A stretch of 7,064 nucleotides of DNA, taken from Pseudomonadota bacterium (GTDB lineage Bacteria > Pseudomonadota > Alphaproteobacteria > Rhizobiales > Segnochrobactraceae). Shown in pieces: positions 1-5,779 of this stretch. The notes beneath the pieces were generated by a model. That model searched no databases, was not told the origin of the DNA, and worked only from the letters and a program-made list of their open reading frames with translations. Within the stretch, counting starts at the first letter, position 1. Each line of letters begins with the position of its first letter. The stretch lies in assembly GCA_023442215.1 (NCBI GenBank), contig JAEZMP010000405.1, forward strand, positions 1-7,064. The letters run 5' to 3'. Made by a program: the position numbers and the translations under genes.

Positions 1-338
1 GTCTCGCAGAGGTCGAAGGTGAGCGCCACGAGCTTGACGCCCTTCGGCAGCTCCACCCGGCGGATCACGCCGGCAAGCGGCCCCGTGACCGCCGGCCCGG
101 GCGTCGCCGGCGGCGGCTGGCTCACGCGGTCGGCCGCGGTCGCCCGGCGCGGCGTCCGTTCGCCTGGTTGAAGCGCGTAGCTCTCCGGCGTCCAGCACTG
201 GGCCGGCGGCGCGGCCGCGGCCGGCAGCGCGGAGAAGGCTGCGACCGACGCCGCAAGGACCGCCCCTGCGACGGTGATGCGGCGCGGGCGGGGCAGGGCG
301 GACGACGGCCGGCGGCGGACGGGAAGGCGGATGCGCAT
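1..338 (-). CDS. Polysaccharide deacetylase family protein, N-terminal part (runs off left edge)
   Basis: The first 112 codons are visible, starting at an ATG read leftward from 338 and open to the window edge. The product has an Arg-rich n-region (about residues 2-20), a hydrophobic Ala/Val segment (about 21-43) ending in AAAAPPAQ, and then a Pro-rich linker, so it looks exported; the RR at 19-20 just before the core could also suit Tat export. The visible part ends in VELPKGVKLVALTFDLCE (95-112). This matches the first strand and motif 1 (TFDDG) of NodB-type polysaccharide deacetylases, which remove N- or O-acetyl groups from cell-wall or exopolysaccharide sugars using a metal. Motif 1 here reads TFDLCE: the first Asp (catalytic base in the family) is kept, but the second, metal-binding Asp is replaced by Leu. 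I see no clear ribosome binding site upstream of 338, so the start rests on the signal-peptide layout. The catalytic domain beyond motif 1 lies outside the window. Confidence 0.72.
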   Translation of the reverse strand, partial: MRIRLPVRRRPSSALPRPRRITVAGAVLAASVAAFSALPAAAAPPAQCWTPESYALQPGERTPRRATAADRVSQPPPATPGPAVTGPLAGVIRRVELPKGVKLVALTFDLCE

Positions 339-646
339 GAACGGGCTCGAAGACGGAAGGGCGGTCTGCCGGAACGGTGGCGATCCGGGGCGGCGGCAGG
401 AATCGAGGCGGCGGATCGGTCTGAAGATCGAAGGCTTGTGACCGGCGGCGGAAGCTCCGTGCCGGCACGCCGCCGACGCGACTCGCGTGCGGCCGCGCGG
501 GATTTCAGCGACGCGATCATGGCGCGGGCGTGGCATCATCCGTCCGTTCGCGCGCCGTGAAAACGCCTGAGATCGGGACGACATCCGTCGCACGGAGGTG
601 CCGCCCCGGCGCCCGCCCAGGCAGACCACACTCGGGAAGGTTCAAG
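339..646. other. Divergent intergenic region with one GC-rich inverted repeat
   Basis: This 308-base stretch separates the leftward deacetylase gene from the rightward lipoprotein gene and should hold both promoters. I could not pick convincing -35/-10 pairs. The one clear structure is an 8-bp inverted repeat, CGGCGGCG at 443-450 and CGCCGCCG at 468-475. Its loop contains a second palindrome, GTGCCGGCAC (459-468), so the two could compete. A GGAGG at 593-597 has no start codon at a suitable distance. Open frames across the region are Arg/Pro/Ala-rich and look like GC-rich noise, not genes. Confidence 0.5.
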
Positions 647-1129
647 ATGACGTACCGACTGCTTCGCCATTCCCCGCGCACCGGCCGCGCCCAGCGGCGG
701 TCCGGCCTTGCCGCGGTCGTCGCCGTGGCTGCGCTGACGGCCTGCGGCAGCGCCATGATCTCCGGAAGCGCGATGGCCGGCGGCGGCGGGCTCGATGGCA
801 ACTGGCGCATCGTCGCCGTGGACGGCAAGGCCGTCCCGAAGGACAGCGGCCTCAAGATCACCTTCAAGGACGCGACGATCTCCGGCTTCGCCGGCTGCAA
901 CACCTTCAAGGGGCCGTACATGTTTCACGGCACCGGCGCGCAGACCGTCACCGTCGGTCCGCTGAGGACCACACGCAAGGCCTGCGACGCGCCGGTGATG
1001 ACGCTGGAAAACGCGATCCTGCGCGATGTCGGCACCGCCCACCAGATCAACCGCGCCGACGACGGCTCGGTGGTGTTCACGAACGAAACCGGCAAGGTCA
1101 CGCTCAGGATCGAGCAGGTCTTCGACTGA
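647..1129 (+). CDS. META-domain (HslJ-like) lipoprotein
   Basis: A 160-residue envelope protein. Residues 1-32 form a lipoprotein signal: basic n-region, hydrophobic LAAVVAVAAL, then the lipobox LTAC with the lipidated Cys at 33. A short Gly/Ser linker leads into a META (DUF306) domain from about residue 49: LDGNWRIVAVDGKAV, then the family hallmark SGFAGCNTF (79-87), then VGPLRTTRKACDAP (103-116). META domains occur in HslJ, linked to heat-shock and novobiocin resistance in E. coli, and in many lipoproteins of unknown biochemical role; no enzymatic activity should be inferred. The start at 647 is chosen because GGGAAGG (634-640) sits six bases upstream and because it gives a complete lipoprotein signal. 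The frame stays open further upstream, but that extension is Arg/Pro-rich and would bury the signal peptide. The gene appears to be monocistronic. Confidence 0.85.
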   Translation: MTYRLLRHSPRTGRAQRRSGLAAVVAVAALTACGSAMISGSAMAGGGGLDGNWRIVAVDGKAVPKDSGLKITFKDATISGFAGCNTFKGPYMFHGTGAQTVTVGPLRTTRKACDAPVMTLENAILRDVGTAHQINRADDGSVVFTNETGKVTLRIEQVFD

Positions 1130-1218
1130 CCCACTGGCTCGACGGGCATGCCTGTTCCATCAAAGCGCACTCAAGTGCAGCGCCTGCGGTCCGTCCGATC
1201 CCGATCCAGCCCGGCAGC

Positions 1219-1239
1219 GAGCCGGTGGAATGCCGGCTC
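1219..1239 (+). terminator. Possible hairpin terminator for the META lipoprotein gene
   Basis: A perfect 7-bp inverted repeat, GAGCCGG and CCGGCTC, with a 7-base loop, lies 90 bases after the lipoprotein stop codon. There is no T-run after it, so it is not a classical intrinsic terminator. In GC-rich alphaproteobacteria such hairpins may still end transcripts or protect 3' ends. Confidence 0.3.
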
Positions 1240-1433
1240 TCCGCGCCGTCCCGACCCGCGCGCTGCCGCCCGATAAGGCGGCGCCTTCCTCGGCGGGAGG
1301 GGGCCGCGCGCGACGATCCCATGTACGCCCGTGTCCCTCCGGCCCTTCAAACCGGCGCTTCGATGGTCTATTGAGGGCTCGGGCCGCCCACGTTCCTCTC
1401 CCGTGCGCCGACCCCGTTCGTTGCTGTCGTGAC

Positions 1434-1486
1434 CTGGAGCGTTTTCCGATCTGATGGAACCATCAGATCGACAAGAATCGCTCCAG
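1434..1486. repeat. Intergenic palindromic repeat element of the type common in Rhizobiales
   Basis: A two-tier hairpin. The outer arms are CTGGAGCG (1434-1441) and CGCTCCAG (1479-1486). The inner arms are the perfect 11-bp CGATCTGATGG (1447-1457) and CCATCAGATCG (1460-1470), separated by just AA. The inner stem (GATCTGAT...ATCAGATC) and the flanking GGAGCGTTTTCC closely resemble dispersed intergenic palindromes that I recall from many Hyphomicrobiales genomes. I cannot confirm copy number from one window. The element lies in the middle of a non-coding stretch and is AT-richer than its surroundings. Confidence 0.75.
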
Positions 1487-1494
1487 TTTCAGAA

Positions 1495-1551
1495 GCTTGA
1501 GCCTATTCTTGCCGCTCGGATCGGTTCGACCTGAACGGGTTATGCTCAAGC
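1495..1551. repeat. Second, adjacent palindromic element
   Basis: The outer arms are GCTTGAGC (1495-1502) and GCTCAAGC (1544-1551), a perfect 8-bp inverted repeat. Between them is a weak inner hairpin, GTTC (1524-1527) with GAAC (1533-1536). It begins nine bases after the previous palindrome ends, so the two may be one composite mobile or repetitive unit. As with its neighbour, the assignment to a dispersed repeat family is an inference from appearance. Confidence 0.55.
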
Positions 1552-1779
1552 GTCACGGTTGAGACGCGCCGGAACGGGCGCCGCCGCCGGCAGGGGTTCC
1601 TGCGGCCTGGCCCGGGCAGGTTCCCTTCGGATCGAGACGATGCCGATATCGGAACCATGCTCACATCGTTGAATTCGGGGCAGGAGTCCCCTTGGCCGGC
1701 CGATGGCGGCCTCGGGTGGTGCTCTCTCGCGTGGCCGGTCCTCGCGGGCGGGTCGTTCCTTCGGGGAGAATGGGGCGTC

Positions 1780-2475
1780 ATGTCGATCTGGACGCGGATC
1801 GGGGACTTCGTCCATGCGGTCGGGACCGGCGGTGCCGGCCTGATGGACCGTGTGTTGACGCCGATCCTGGGGGATGGCGCGCATCGCCGTTCCGTCGCCT
1901 TCACCGTCGCGATCATCGCGCTTTCCGCCAAGATGGCGGGGGCCGACGGCGTGGTGACGGCGAGCGAGGAACGCGCGTTCTGGCGCCATTTCGAGGTGCC
2001 GCCGGGCGAGGAGGCCCACGTCGAGCGGCTGTTCCGCCTCGCCCAGCAGGACGTCGCCGGCTACGACATCTATGCCCGCCGCATCGCGGACCTGTTCGCC
2101 GACGACCCGGCGACGCTGGAGGACGTGCTCGAAGTCCTGTTCATGGTGGCGAGCGCCGACGGCACGCTGCACGAGGCGGAGCTGTTCTATCTCGCCCGCG
2201 TCTCGGAGATCTTCGGCCTGCCGGACACCGTGTTCGCCCGCATCCGCGCCGCCTACGTCATGGGCGCGCCGCCCGATCCCTACACCGTGCTCGGCGCCGA
2301 CCCGTCCATGAGCGACGAGGAGCTCAAGCGCCACCACCGGCGCCTCGTCATGGAACATCACCCCGACCGCGTGATCGCCCGCGGCGTGCCGCCGGAGTTC
2401 GTGCGCATCGCCACGGACCGGCTGGCCGCGATCAACGTCGCCTGGGACCGCATCAGCAAGGAACGCGGGATATGA
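1780..2475 (+). CDS. TerB-DnaJ domain co-chaperone (DjlA-type)
   Basis: A 231-residue protein with no signal peptide or convincing membrane anchor, unlike E. coli DjlA, which has an N-terminal transmembrane segment. Residues about 38-160 form a TerB-like all-helical domain with its two paired acidic stretches, AGADGVVTASEE (53-64) and ASADGTLHEAE (124-134), probably metal-binding. Residues about 166-231 form a C-terminal J-domain with the HPD tripeptide at 194-196, which in the family stimulates the ATPase of DnaK. The start at 1780 is preferred over the in-frame ATG at 1657: the extra 41 residues are Gly/Pro/Trp-rich with no family character, and GGGGAG (1763-1768) precedes 1780, though at a slightly long spacing of 11. 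The stop codon overlaps the start of the amidase gene (ATGA), so the two are translationally coupled. Client proteins are unknown. Confidence 0.88.
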   Translation: MSIWTRIGDFVHAVGTGGAGLMDRVLTPILGDGAHRRSVAFTVAIIALSAKMAGADGVVTASEERAFWRHFEVPPGEEAHVERLFRLAQQDVAGYDIYARRIADLFADDPATLEDVLEVLFMVASADGTLHEAELFYLARVSEIFGLPDTVFARIRAAYVMGAPPDPYTVLGADPSMSDEELKRHHRRLVMEHHPDRVIARGVPPEFVRIATDRLAAINVAWDRISKERGI

Positions 2476-3239
2476 AGACGCTGGCCGATCTCACCATCCG
2501 CGACGTGCCCTCGCCGAACTTCCGCGAGCGGCCGGGCGGCCGCAAGCCGGATATGCTGATCCTGCATTATACCGGCATGGAAAGCGCCGAAGCCGCGATC
2601 GCCCGCCTCAGCGACCGGGAGGCCGTCGTCTCCTGCCATTATGTCGTCGACGAGGACGGCAGCGTCGTGCGCATGGTCGCCGAGCCCATGCGCGCCAACC
2701 ACGCCGGGGTGTCGTTCTGGCGCGGCGAGCGCGACCTCAACGATGCCTCCATCGGCATCGAGATCGTCAATCCCGGCCACGAGTTCGGCTATCGCCCGTT
2801 CCCGGATGCGCAGATCGAGGCGCTCGTCGTGCTCGTCAAGGCGATCCTCTCCCACCGCAGGATCGCGCCGGATCGTATCCTCGCCCATTCCGACGTCGCG
2901 CCCGACCGCAAGCAGGACCCCGGCGAGCTGTTTCCCTGGCACACCCTCGCCGCCGCCGGCATCGGCCACTGGGTGCCGCCGGCGCCGGTCTCGGCGGAGG
3001 GGCCGGCCTTCCGGCCGGGCGACGAGGGGCTTCCGGTCCGCGCCCTCCAGGGCATGCTCGCGCTGTACGGTTACGAGGTCGATCTCACCGGCGTGTTCGA
3101 TGCGCGCACCGGCCTCGCCGTCACCGCGTTCCAGCGCCATTTCCGCCCCGAGCGGGTCGACGGCATCGCCGACCGCTCGACAATGGAAACCCTGCACCGG
3201 TTGATCGGCGCGCTCCGGGAGCGGGAACAGCCCCCGTGA
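2472..3239 (+). CDS. N-acetylmuramoyl-L-alanine amidase (AmpD/AmiD type) with peptidoglycan-binding domain
   Basis: A 255-residue zinc amidase that cleaves the bond between N-acetylmuramic acid and L-alanine in peptidoglycan or its anhydro-muropeptide fragments. The Amidase_2 domain spans about residues 5-165. The likely zinc ligands are His32 (ILHYTG), His139 (AHSDVAPDRKQDPG) and Asp149; Lys147 and Glu97 (SIGIEIV) correspond to the family's catalytic Lys and Glu. A PG_binding_1 domain follows at about 183-247 (DEGLPVRALQGMLALYGYEVD, then TAFQRHF). I see no signal peptide, so a cytosolic muropeptide-recycling role like that of AmpD is the simplest reading, although a wall-binding domain is more typical of periplasmic amidases such as AmiD. 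The gene overlaps the chaperone stop by four bases. It converges on catA with a 31-base gap that contains no obvious terminator. Confidence 0.9.
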   Translation: MKTLADLTIRDVPSPNFRERPGGRKPDMLILHYTGMESAEAAIARLSDREAVVSCHYVVDEDGSVVRMVAEPMRANHAGVSFWRGERDLNDASIGIEIVNPGHEFGYRPFPDAQIEALVVLVKAILSHRRIAPDRILAHSDVAPDRKQDPGELFPWHTLAAAGIGHWVPPAPVSAEGPAFRPGDEGLPVRALQGMLALYGYEVDLTGVFDARTGLAVTAFQRHFRPERVDGIADRSTMETLHRLIGALREREQPP

Positions 3240-3270
3240 TCGCCGGCCTCGGCCCGCCCCCGCATCCGGC

Positions 3271-4167
3271 TCAGGCGGCGACGCTGAGGCGTTCGCGGGC
3301 CGAGAAGCGCTCGTCGTCGCCGCTGTCGGCGCGCTGGAGATGGAAGTCGAACGCCACGTGGGCGCTGTCGCCCTGGCGGTTCGGCACCGGCAGCAGGCCC
3401 TCGCGGGTCCCGAACGCGAAATCGTCCTTGGCGAAGGGATCGTCGCCGAAATTGATCTGCGTCGTCAGGCGGCGATAGCCCGGCGCCTCGATGAAGAAAT
3501 GCACGTGGGCGGGACGGTTGCCGTGCCGGCCGAGAAGCTGCATCAACTGGTCGGTCGCGCCGTTCGGCGGCACCGAATAGCCCTTCGGCATCTTCGAATG
3601 GAAGGAATAGGTGCCGTCCTCGGCCGCCCGCAGCCGGCGGCGGTTGTTGAACGGGGTCTGTTCGCCGGTCGGATCGAAGTGCGAGTAGAAGCCCTTCGAG
3701 TTCGCGTGCCAGACGTGGACGATGGCGTCCTTCACCGCCTCGCCGTCCGGCCCGAAGATGCGGCCGGTCATGTAGAGCGTGGTGGTATCGTCCGGATCCT
3801 GGGTCAGGTTCGCCCCAGTGTCGACCAGCGGCGCCCCGGCCACATAAAGCGGGCCTTCGATGGTGCGCGGCGTGCCGCCGCTCTTGCCGGCCTCGGCGTC
3901 GCGGGCGTCGAGATAGAGGTCGATGAAATGCTCGAGGCCGATGCCCGGCATGATGAGGCCGAACTCGCCCGCGCCCTTCTGAAGGAAGTTCACCGCCTGC
4001 CAGACCTCGTCCTCGCTGATCTCGTAGCGGGCGACGAGAACCATGAGGTGCTCGACGAGATCGCGGACGATGGCCTTCGCCCGCGCATTGCCCTCTGGCA
4101 CCCCGACGCCGGCGACGCGGTCGAGCAGGGCCTGGATTTCCGGGGTCTTCACGAAGCCTTCGTTCAT
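3271..4167 (-). CDS. catA: Catechol 1,2-dioxygenase (intradiol)
   Basis: A 298-residue non-haem Fe(III) enzyme that opens catechol between the hydroxyls to give cis,cis-muconate, the first step of the ortho-cleavage (beta-ketoadipate) pathway. The N-terminal helical dimerisation part covers about residues 1-105, followed by the beta-sandwich catalytic domain starting at TIEGPLYVAGAPL (102-114). The four iron ligands are visible at the family spacing: Tyr161 (GFYSHFD), Tyr197 (PKGYSVPP), and His221 and His223 (RPAHVHFF). Arg218 and Gln237 match conserved active-site residues of Acinetobacter CatA. The length is typical of the family. The start is fixed by GGAGG seven bases upstream of the ATG. 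It is the last gene of catBCA, 38 bases after catC, and should be induced by muconate through CatR. Chlorocatechol dioxygenases belong to the same superfamily, but the catBC context and motifs favour catechol. Confidence 0.97.
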   Translation of the reverse strand: MNEGFVKTPEIQALLDRVAGVGVPEGNARAKAIVRDLVEHLMVLVARYEISEDEVWQAVNFLQKGAGEFGLIMPGIGLEHFIDLYLDARDAEAGKSGGTPRTIEGPLYVAGAPLVDTGANLTQDPDDTTTLYMTGRIFGPDGEAVKDAIVHVWHANSKGFYSHFDPTGEQTPFNNRRRLRAAEDGTYSFHSKMPKGYSVPPNGATDQLMQLLGRHGNRPAHVHFFIEAPGYRRLTTQINFGDDPFAKDDFAFGTREGLLPVPNRQGDSAHVAFDFHLQRADSGDDERFSARERLSVAA

Positions 4168-4205
4168 GGGATTTCCTCCGTTTATCGTTGTGCGCGCGGC
4201 CGGCT

Positions 4206-4496
4206 TCAGCGGTCGTCGTCGTGGATCGTCGACGGATGGCGGCAGAGTGCCGTCACCGTGATCGTCATGAAGGGGTAGAGCGGCAGCGTGGTCAGGATGT
4301 CGTGCAACTGCGCGTTACTCTCGACATCGAAGATGCTGACGTTCGCGTAGCGGCCGACCACCCGCCAGATGTGCCGCCAGGTCCCGGCGCGCTGAAGCTC
4401 CTGGAAGCGCGCCTTCTCCGCCATCTTGAGCCGGTCCAGCGCCTCAGGATCGAACCCGGGCGGGATGGTGATGTCCATTTCCACTTTGAAGAGCAT
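4206..4496 (-). CDS. catC: Muconolactone delta-isomerase
   Basis: A 96-residue cytosolic enzyme, the usual family length, that converts (+)-muconolactone to beta-ketoadipate enol-lactone; the family forms decamers. The sequence shows the typical N-terminal MLFKVEMDITIP, then WRHIWRVVGRYANVSIFDVES (40-60), then LCRHPSTIHDDDR at the C-terminus. The ATG at 4496 gives the canonical MLF start. The ATG at 4517 would add MSWRRIR, which is unlike the family. The 5' end overlaps the 3' end of catB by 53 bases in another frame, and its ribosome binding site (GGAG, ten bases upstream) lies inside catB, so translation is probably coupled. catA follows 38 bases after the stop. Confidence 0.95.
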   Translation of the reverse strand: MLFKVEMDITIPPGFDPEALDRLKMAEKARFQELQRAGTWRHIWRVVGRYANVSIFDVESNAQLHDILTTLPLYPFMTITVTALCRHPSTIHDDDR

Positions 4497-5661
4497 CCGT
4501 ATTCGTCTCCACGACATGAAGATTGGGGGCGGTGCGGTCGCGCCGGTAATGCGCGACCTTGTCCTCGTCGAGCACCACCCCGAGGCCGGGGCCGGTCGGG
4601 ACCTCGAGCCCGAAATCCGCGTAGGCGAGGGGCTCCGCCAGGATTTCGTCGGTCAGAAGCAGCGGGCCGAACAGTTCGGTGCCCCAGTCGAGGGTCGGCA
4701 ACGTCGCGAACAGATGGGCCGACGCCGCGGTGCCCACGCCGCCTTCGAGCATCGTGCCGCCATAGAGGCCGATGCCCGCGGCGCCCGCGATGGTGGCGAC
4801 GGCGTGCGCGGCATGGAGGCCGCCCGATTGCGCGATCTTGACCGAGAACACCCGGGCGGCGCCCGAGGCCGCGATATCGAAAGCCTCCGCCGCGCCGCCG
4901 AGGGATTCGTCCGCCATGATTGGAATGCGGTGGCGGGCGGAAAGGCGGGCCTGCGCGGCGCGGGCGCGGCGCGAAACCGGCTGCTCCACGAGGTCGATGC
5001 CGGCCTCCTGAAGCAGCGCCATGCCGAGATCGGCGTCGGTCTCGCTCCAGCCCTGGTTGACGTCGACGCGCACGCTCGCCCGTTCGCCGAGGGCACGCTT
5101 GATGGCGGCGACATGCGCGACATCCTCCCGCACGGCGCGCTTGCCGATCTTCAGCTTGAAGATGTCGTGGCGGCGAGCGTCGAGCATGGCTTCGGCCTCC
5201 GCGATGTCGCGCCCCGTTTCGCCGCTCGCGAGCGTCCAGGCGACGGGCAGCCGGTCGCGCACCGGGCCGCCGCCGATCAGGTGCGACGCCGGCAGGCCGA
5301 GACGCTTGCCGAGCGCATCGATCAGCGCCGTTTCGACCGCGCACTTGGCAATGGCGTTCCCCTTCACGTGGCGGCCAATCGCGGCCATCGTCGCCGTGAT
5401 CCGGCCGAGATCGCATCCGCGCAGCACCGGAACGATATAGGTATCGATCGCGAGCTTGATGCCTTCCGGGCTTTCGTCGCCGTAGCTCAGTCCGCCGATC
5501 GTCGTGCCTTCGCCGATGCCTTCGATCCCGTCGGAACCACGCACCCGCACCAGCACGATCGATTGCCGGTGCATCGTCGCCATCGCCAGCACATGGGGCC
5601 GGATCGTCGGCAGGTCGACGATGAGCGTTTCGATCGAGGCGAGGGTGATGGCGTCGGGCAC
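4444..5661 (-). CDS. catB: Muconate cycloisomerase
   Basis: A 405-residue enolase-superfamily enzyme that cyclises cis,cis-muconate to muconolactone. The N-terminal capping domain starts ASIETLIVDLPTIRPHVLAMATM; the TIGGLSYGDESPEGIK loop (54-69) is characteristic of muconate and chloromuconate cycloisomerases. In the barrel, the KxK pair is Lys169/Lys171 (FKLKIG), the Mg/Mn ligands are Asp200 (VDVNQGW), Glu226 (LVEQP) and Asp251 (ADESLGG), and the second catalytic Lys is Lys275 (VFSVKIAQSGG). The start is GTG at 5661 with only a weak upstream purine stretch; it is kept because the N-terminus aligns with known CatB proteins. The family usually ends near LDEDKVAHYRRDR (364-376). Here a 29-residue tail continues to 405 and overlaps catC by 53 bases. 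It is the first gene of catBCA, divergent from catR. A chloromuconate cycloisomerase is possible but less likely given the linked catC. Confidence 0.95.
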   Translation of the reverse strand: MPDAITLASIETLIVDLPTIRPHVLAMATMHRQSIVLVRVRGSDGIEGIGEGTTIGGLSYGDESPEGIKLAIDTYIVPVLRGCDLGRITATMAAIGRHVKGNAIAKCAVETALIDALGKRLGLPASHLIGGGPVRDRLPVAWTLASGETGRDIAEAEAMLDARRHDIFKLKIGKRAVREDVAHVAAIKRALGERASVRVDVNQGWSETDADLGMALLQEAGIDLVEQPVSRRARAAQARLSARHRIPIMADESLGGAAEAFDIAASGAARVFSVKIAQSGGLHAAHAVATIAGAAGIGLYGGTMLEGGVGTAASAHLFATLPTLDWGTELFGPLLLTDEILAEPLAYADFGLEVPTGPGLGVVLDEDKVAHYRRDRTAPNLHVVETNTDALQSGNGHHHPARVRS

Positions 5662-5703
5662 GGGAACCGTCTCGGTATCGGGGTTCGGGCTGTTCTGACC
5701 GAC

Positions 5704-5713
5704 ACCTTACGGG
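5704..5713. promoter_or_regulatory. Possible secondary CatR contact site (repeat of operator core)
   Basis: ACCTTACGGG at 5704-5713 is an exact copy of the operator's central segment at 5757-5766. The two lie 53 bp apart, close to five helical turns. It covers the predicted catB -10. LysR-type tetramers commonly contact a strong recognition site and a weaker activation site nearer the promoter. This copy lacks the outer palindromic arms, so it could equally be a chance repeat. Confidence 0.35.
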
Positions 5714-5732
5714 CGCGGCCTGCCCTTGCCAA
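5704..5732 (-). promoter_or_regulatory. Predicted catBCA promoter
   Basis: On the minus strand, TTGGCA (5732-5727) is a near-consensus -35 hexamer. It is followed by exactly 17 bases and then TAAGGT (5709-5704) as a poorer -10. This predicts transcription starting near 5697, giving a leader of about 36 bases before the catB GTG. The weak -10 fits a promoter that needs an activator. The distances to the operator match LysR-type activation. This is a prediction by inspection only. Confidence 0.55.
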
Positions 5733-5754
5733 AGACCGATTGGGTCCGTACTCC
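5726..5754 (+). promoter_or_regulatory. Possible catR promoter, back to back with catB
   Basis: TTGCCA (5726-5731) followed by 17 bases and TACTCC (5749-5754) is the best plus-strand pair I can find upstream of catR. The -35 shares bases with the catB -35 on the other strand, and the -10 enters the CatR operator, which would allow autorepression. The -10 match is poor, so confidence is low. Confidence 0.3.
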
Positions 5755-5773
5755 ATACCTTACGGGTATGGAG
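5751..5773. promoter_or_regulatory. CatR operator (ATAC-N7-GTAT palindrome)
   Basis: CTCCATAC (5751-5758) and GTATGGAG (5766-5773) form a perfect 8-bp inverted repeat around a 7-base spacer. The ATAC-N7-GTAT core is the motif known for the LysR-type regulators CatM and BenM of benzoate and catechol degradation, and it includes the general T-N11-A signature. Its centre is about 65 bases upstream of the predicted catB transcription start, the standard place for the primary site of this regulator class. The right arm runs into the catR ribosome binding site (5770-5774), so binding should also limit catR expression. Confidence 0.82.
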
Positions 5774-5774
5774 G
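5770..5774 (+). promoter_or_regulatory. catR ribosome binding site inside the operator
   Basis: GGAGG lies five bases before the ATG at 5780 and decides the catR start against the in-frame upstream ATGs at 5768 and 5726. Four of its five bases belong to the right arm of the operator palindrome. Confidence 0.75.
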
Positions 5775-5779
5775 CTCCG

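Larger units (their letters stand above)
1130..1779. other. 650-base gene-free region between the lipoprotein and chaperone genes
   Basis: I see no credible gene here on either strand; the open frames are Arg/Pro/Ser-rich and lack family-like sequence. The region contains a GC hairpin after the lipoprotein gene (1219-1239), a second short inverted repeat GCCGCC/GGCGGC (1265-1270 with 1277-1282), and two adjacent palindromic elements (1434-1486 and 1495-1551). The last 230 bases should contain the promoter of the chaperone-amidase operon, but I could not identify a convincing -35/-10 pair. Confidence 0.6.

Noticed and set aside
530..646. An earlier start for the META lipoprotein (39 extra residues)
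   Set aside because: The extension is Arg/Pro-rich, lacks a ribosome binding site, and would place the lipoprotein signal internally; the ATG at 647 has GGGAAGG upstream.
1503..1931. A 142-codon minus-strand frame over the palindromic region and the chaperone gene's start
   Set aside because: Pro/Arg/Ser-rich, overlaps a well-supported gene and a palindromic repeat, and shows no domain or ribosome binding signal that I can support.
1692..2471. The 5' part of a long plus-strand frame that would extend the amidase to 515 residues
   Set aside because: The upstream 260 residues are an Arg/Pro-rich out-of-frame reading of the TerB-DnaJ gene. The amidase domain starts right after the ATG at 2472, which has an ATGA overlap.
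3240..3270. A terminator between the convergent amidase and catA genes
   Set aside because: The 31-base gap has no perfect stem of useful length and no T-run.
3340..4278. A 312-codon plus-strand frame opposite catA
   Set aside because: It is the antisense reading of a textbook CatA with all iron ligands; composition and lack of motifs mark it as a shadow.
5726..5779. Upstream starts for catR (ATG at 5726 or 5768)
   Set aside because: The LysR helix-turn-helix domain normally begins at MDLRQLRYF, and GGAGG lies five bases before the ATG at 5780; the longer forms would read through the operator.
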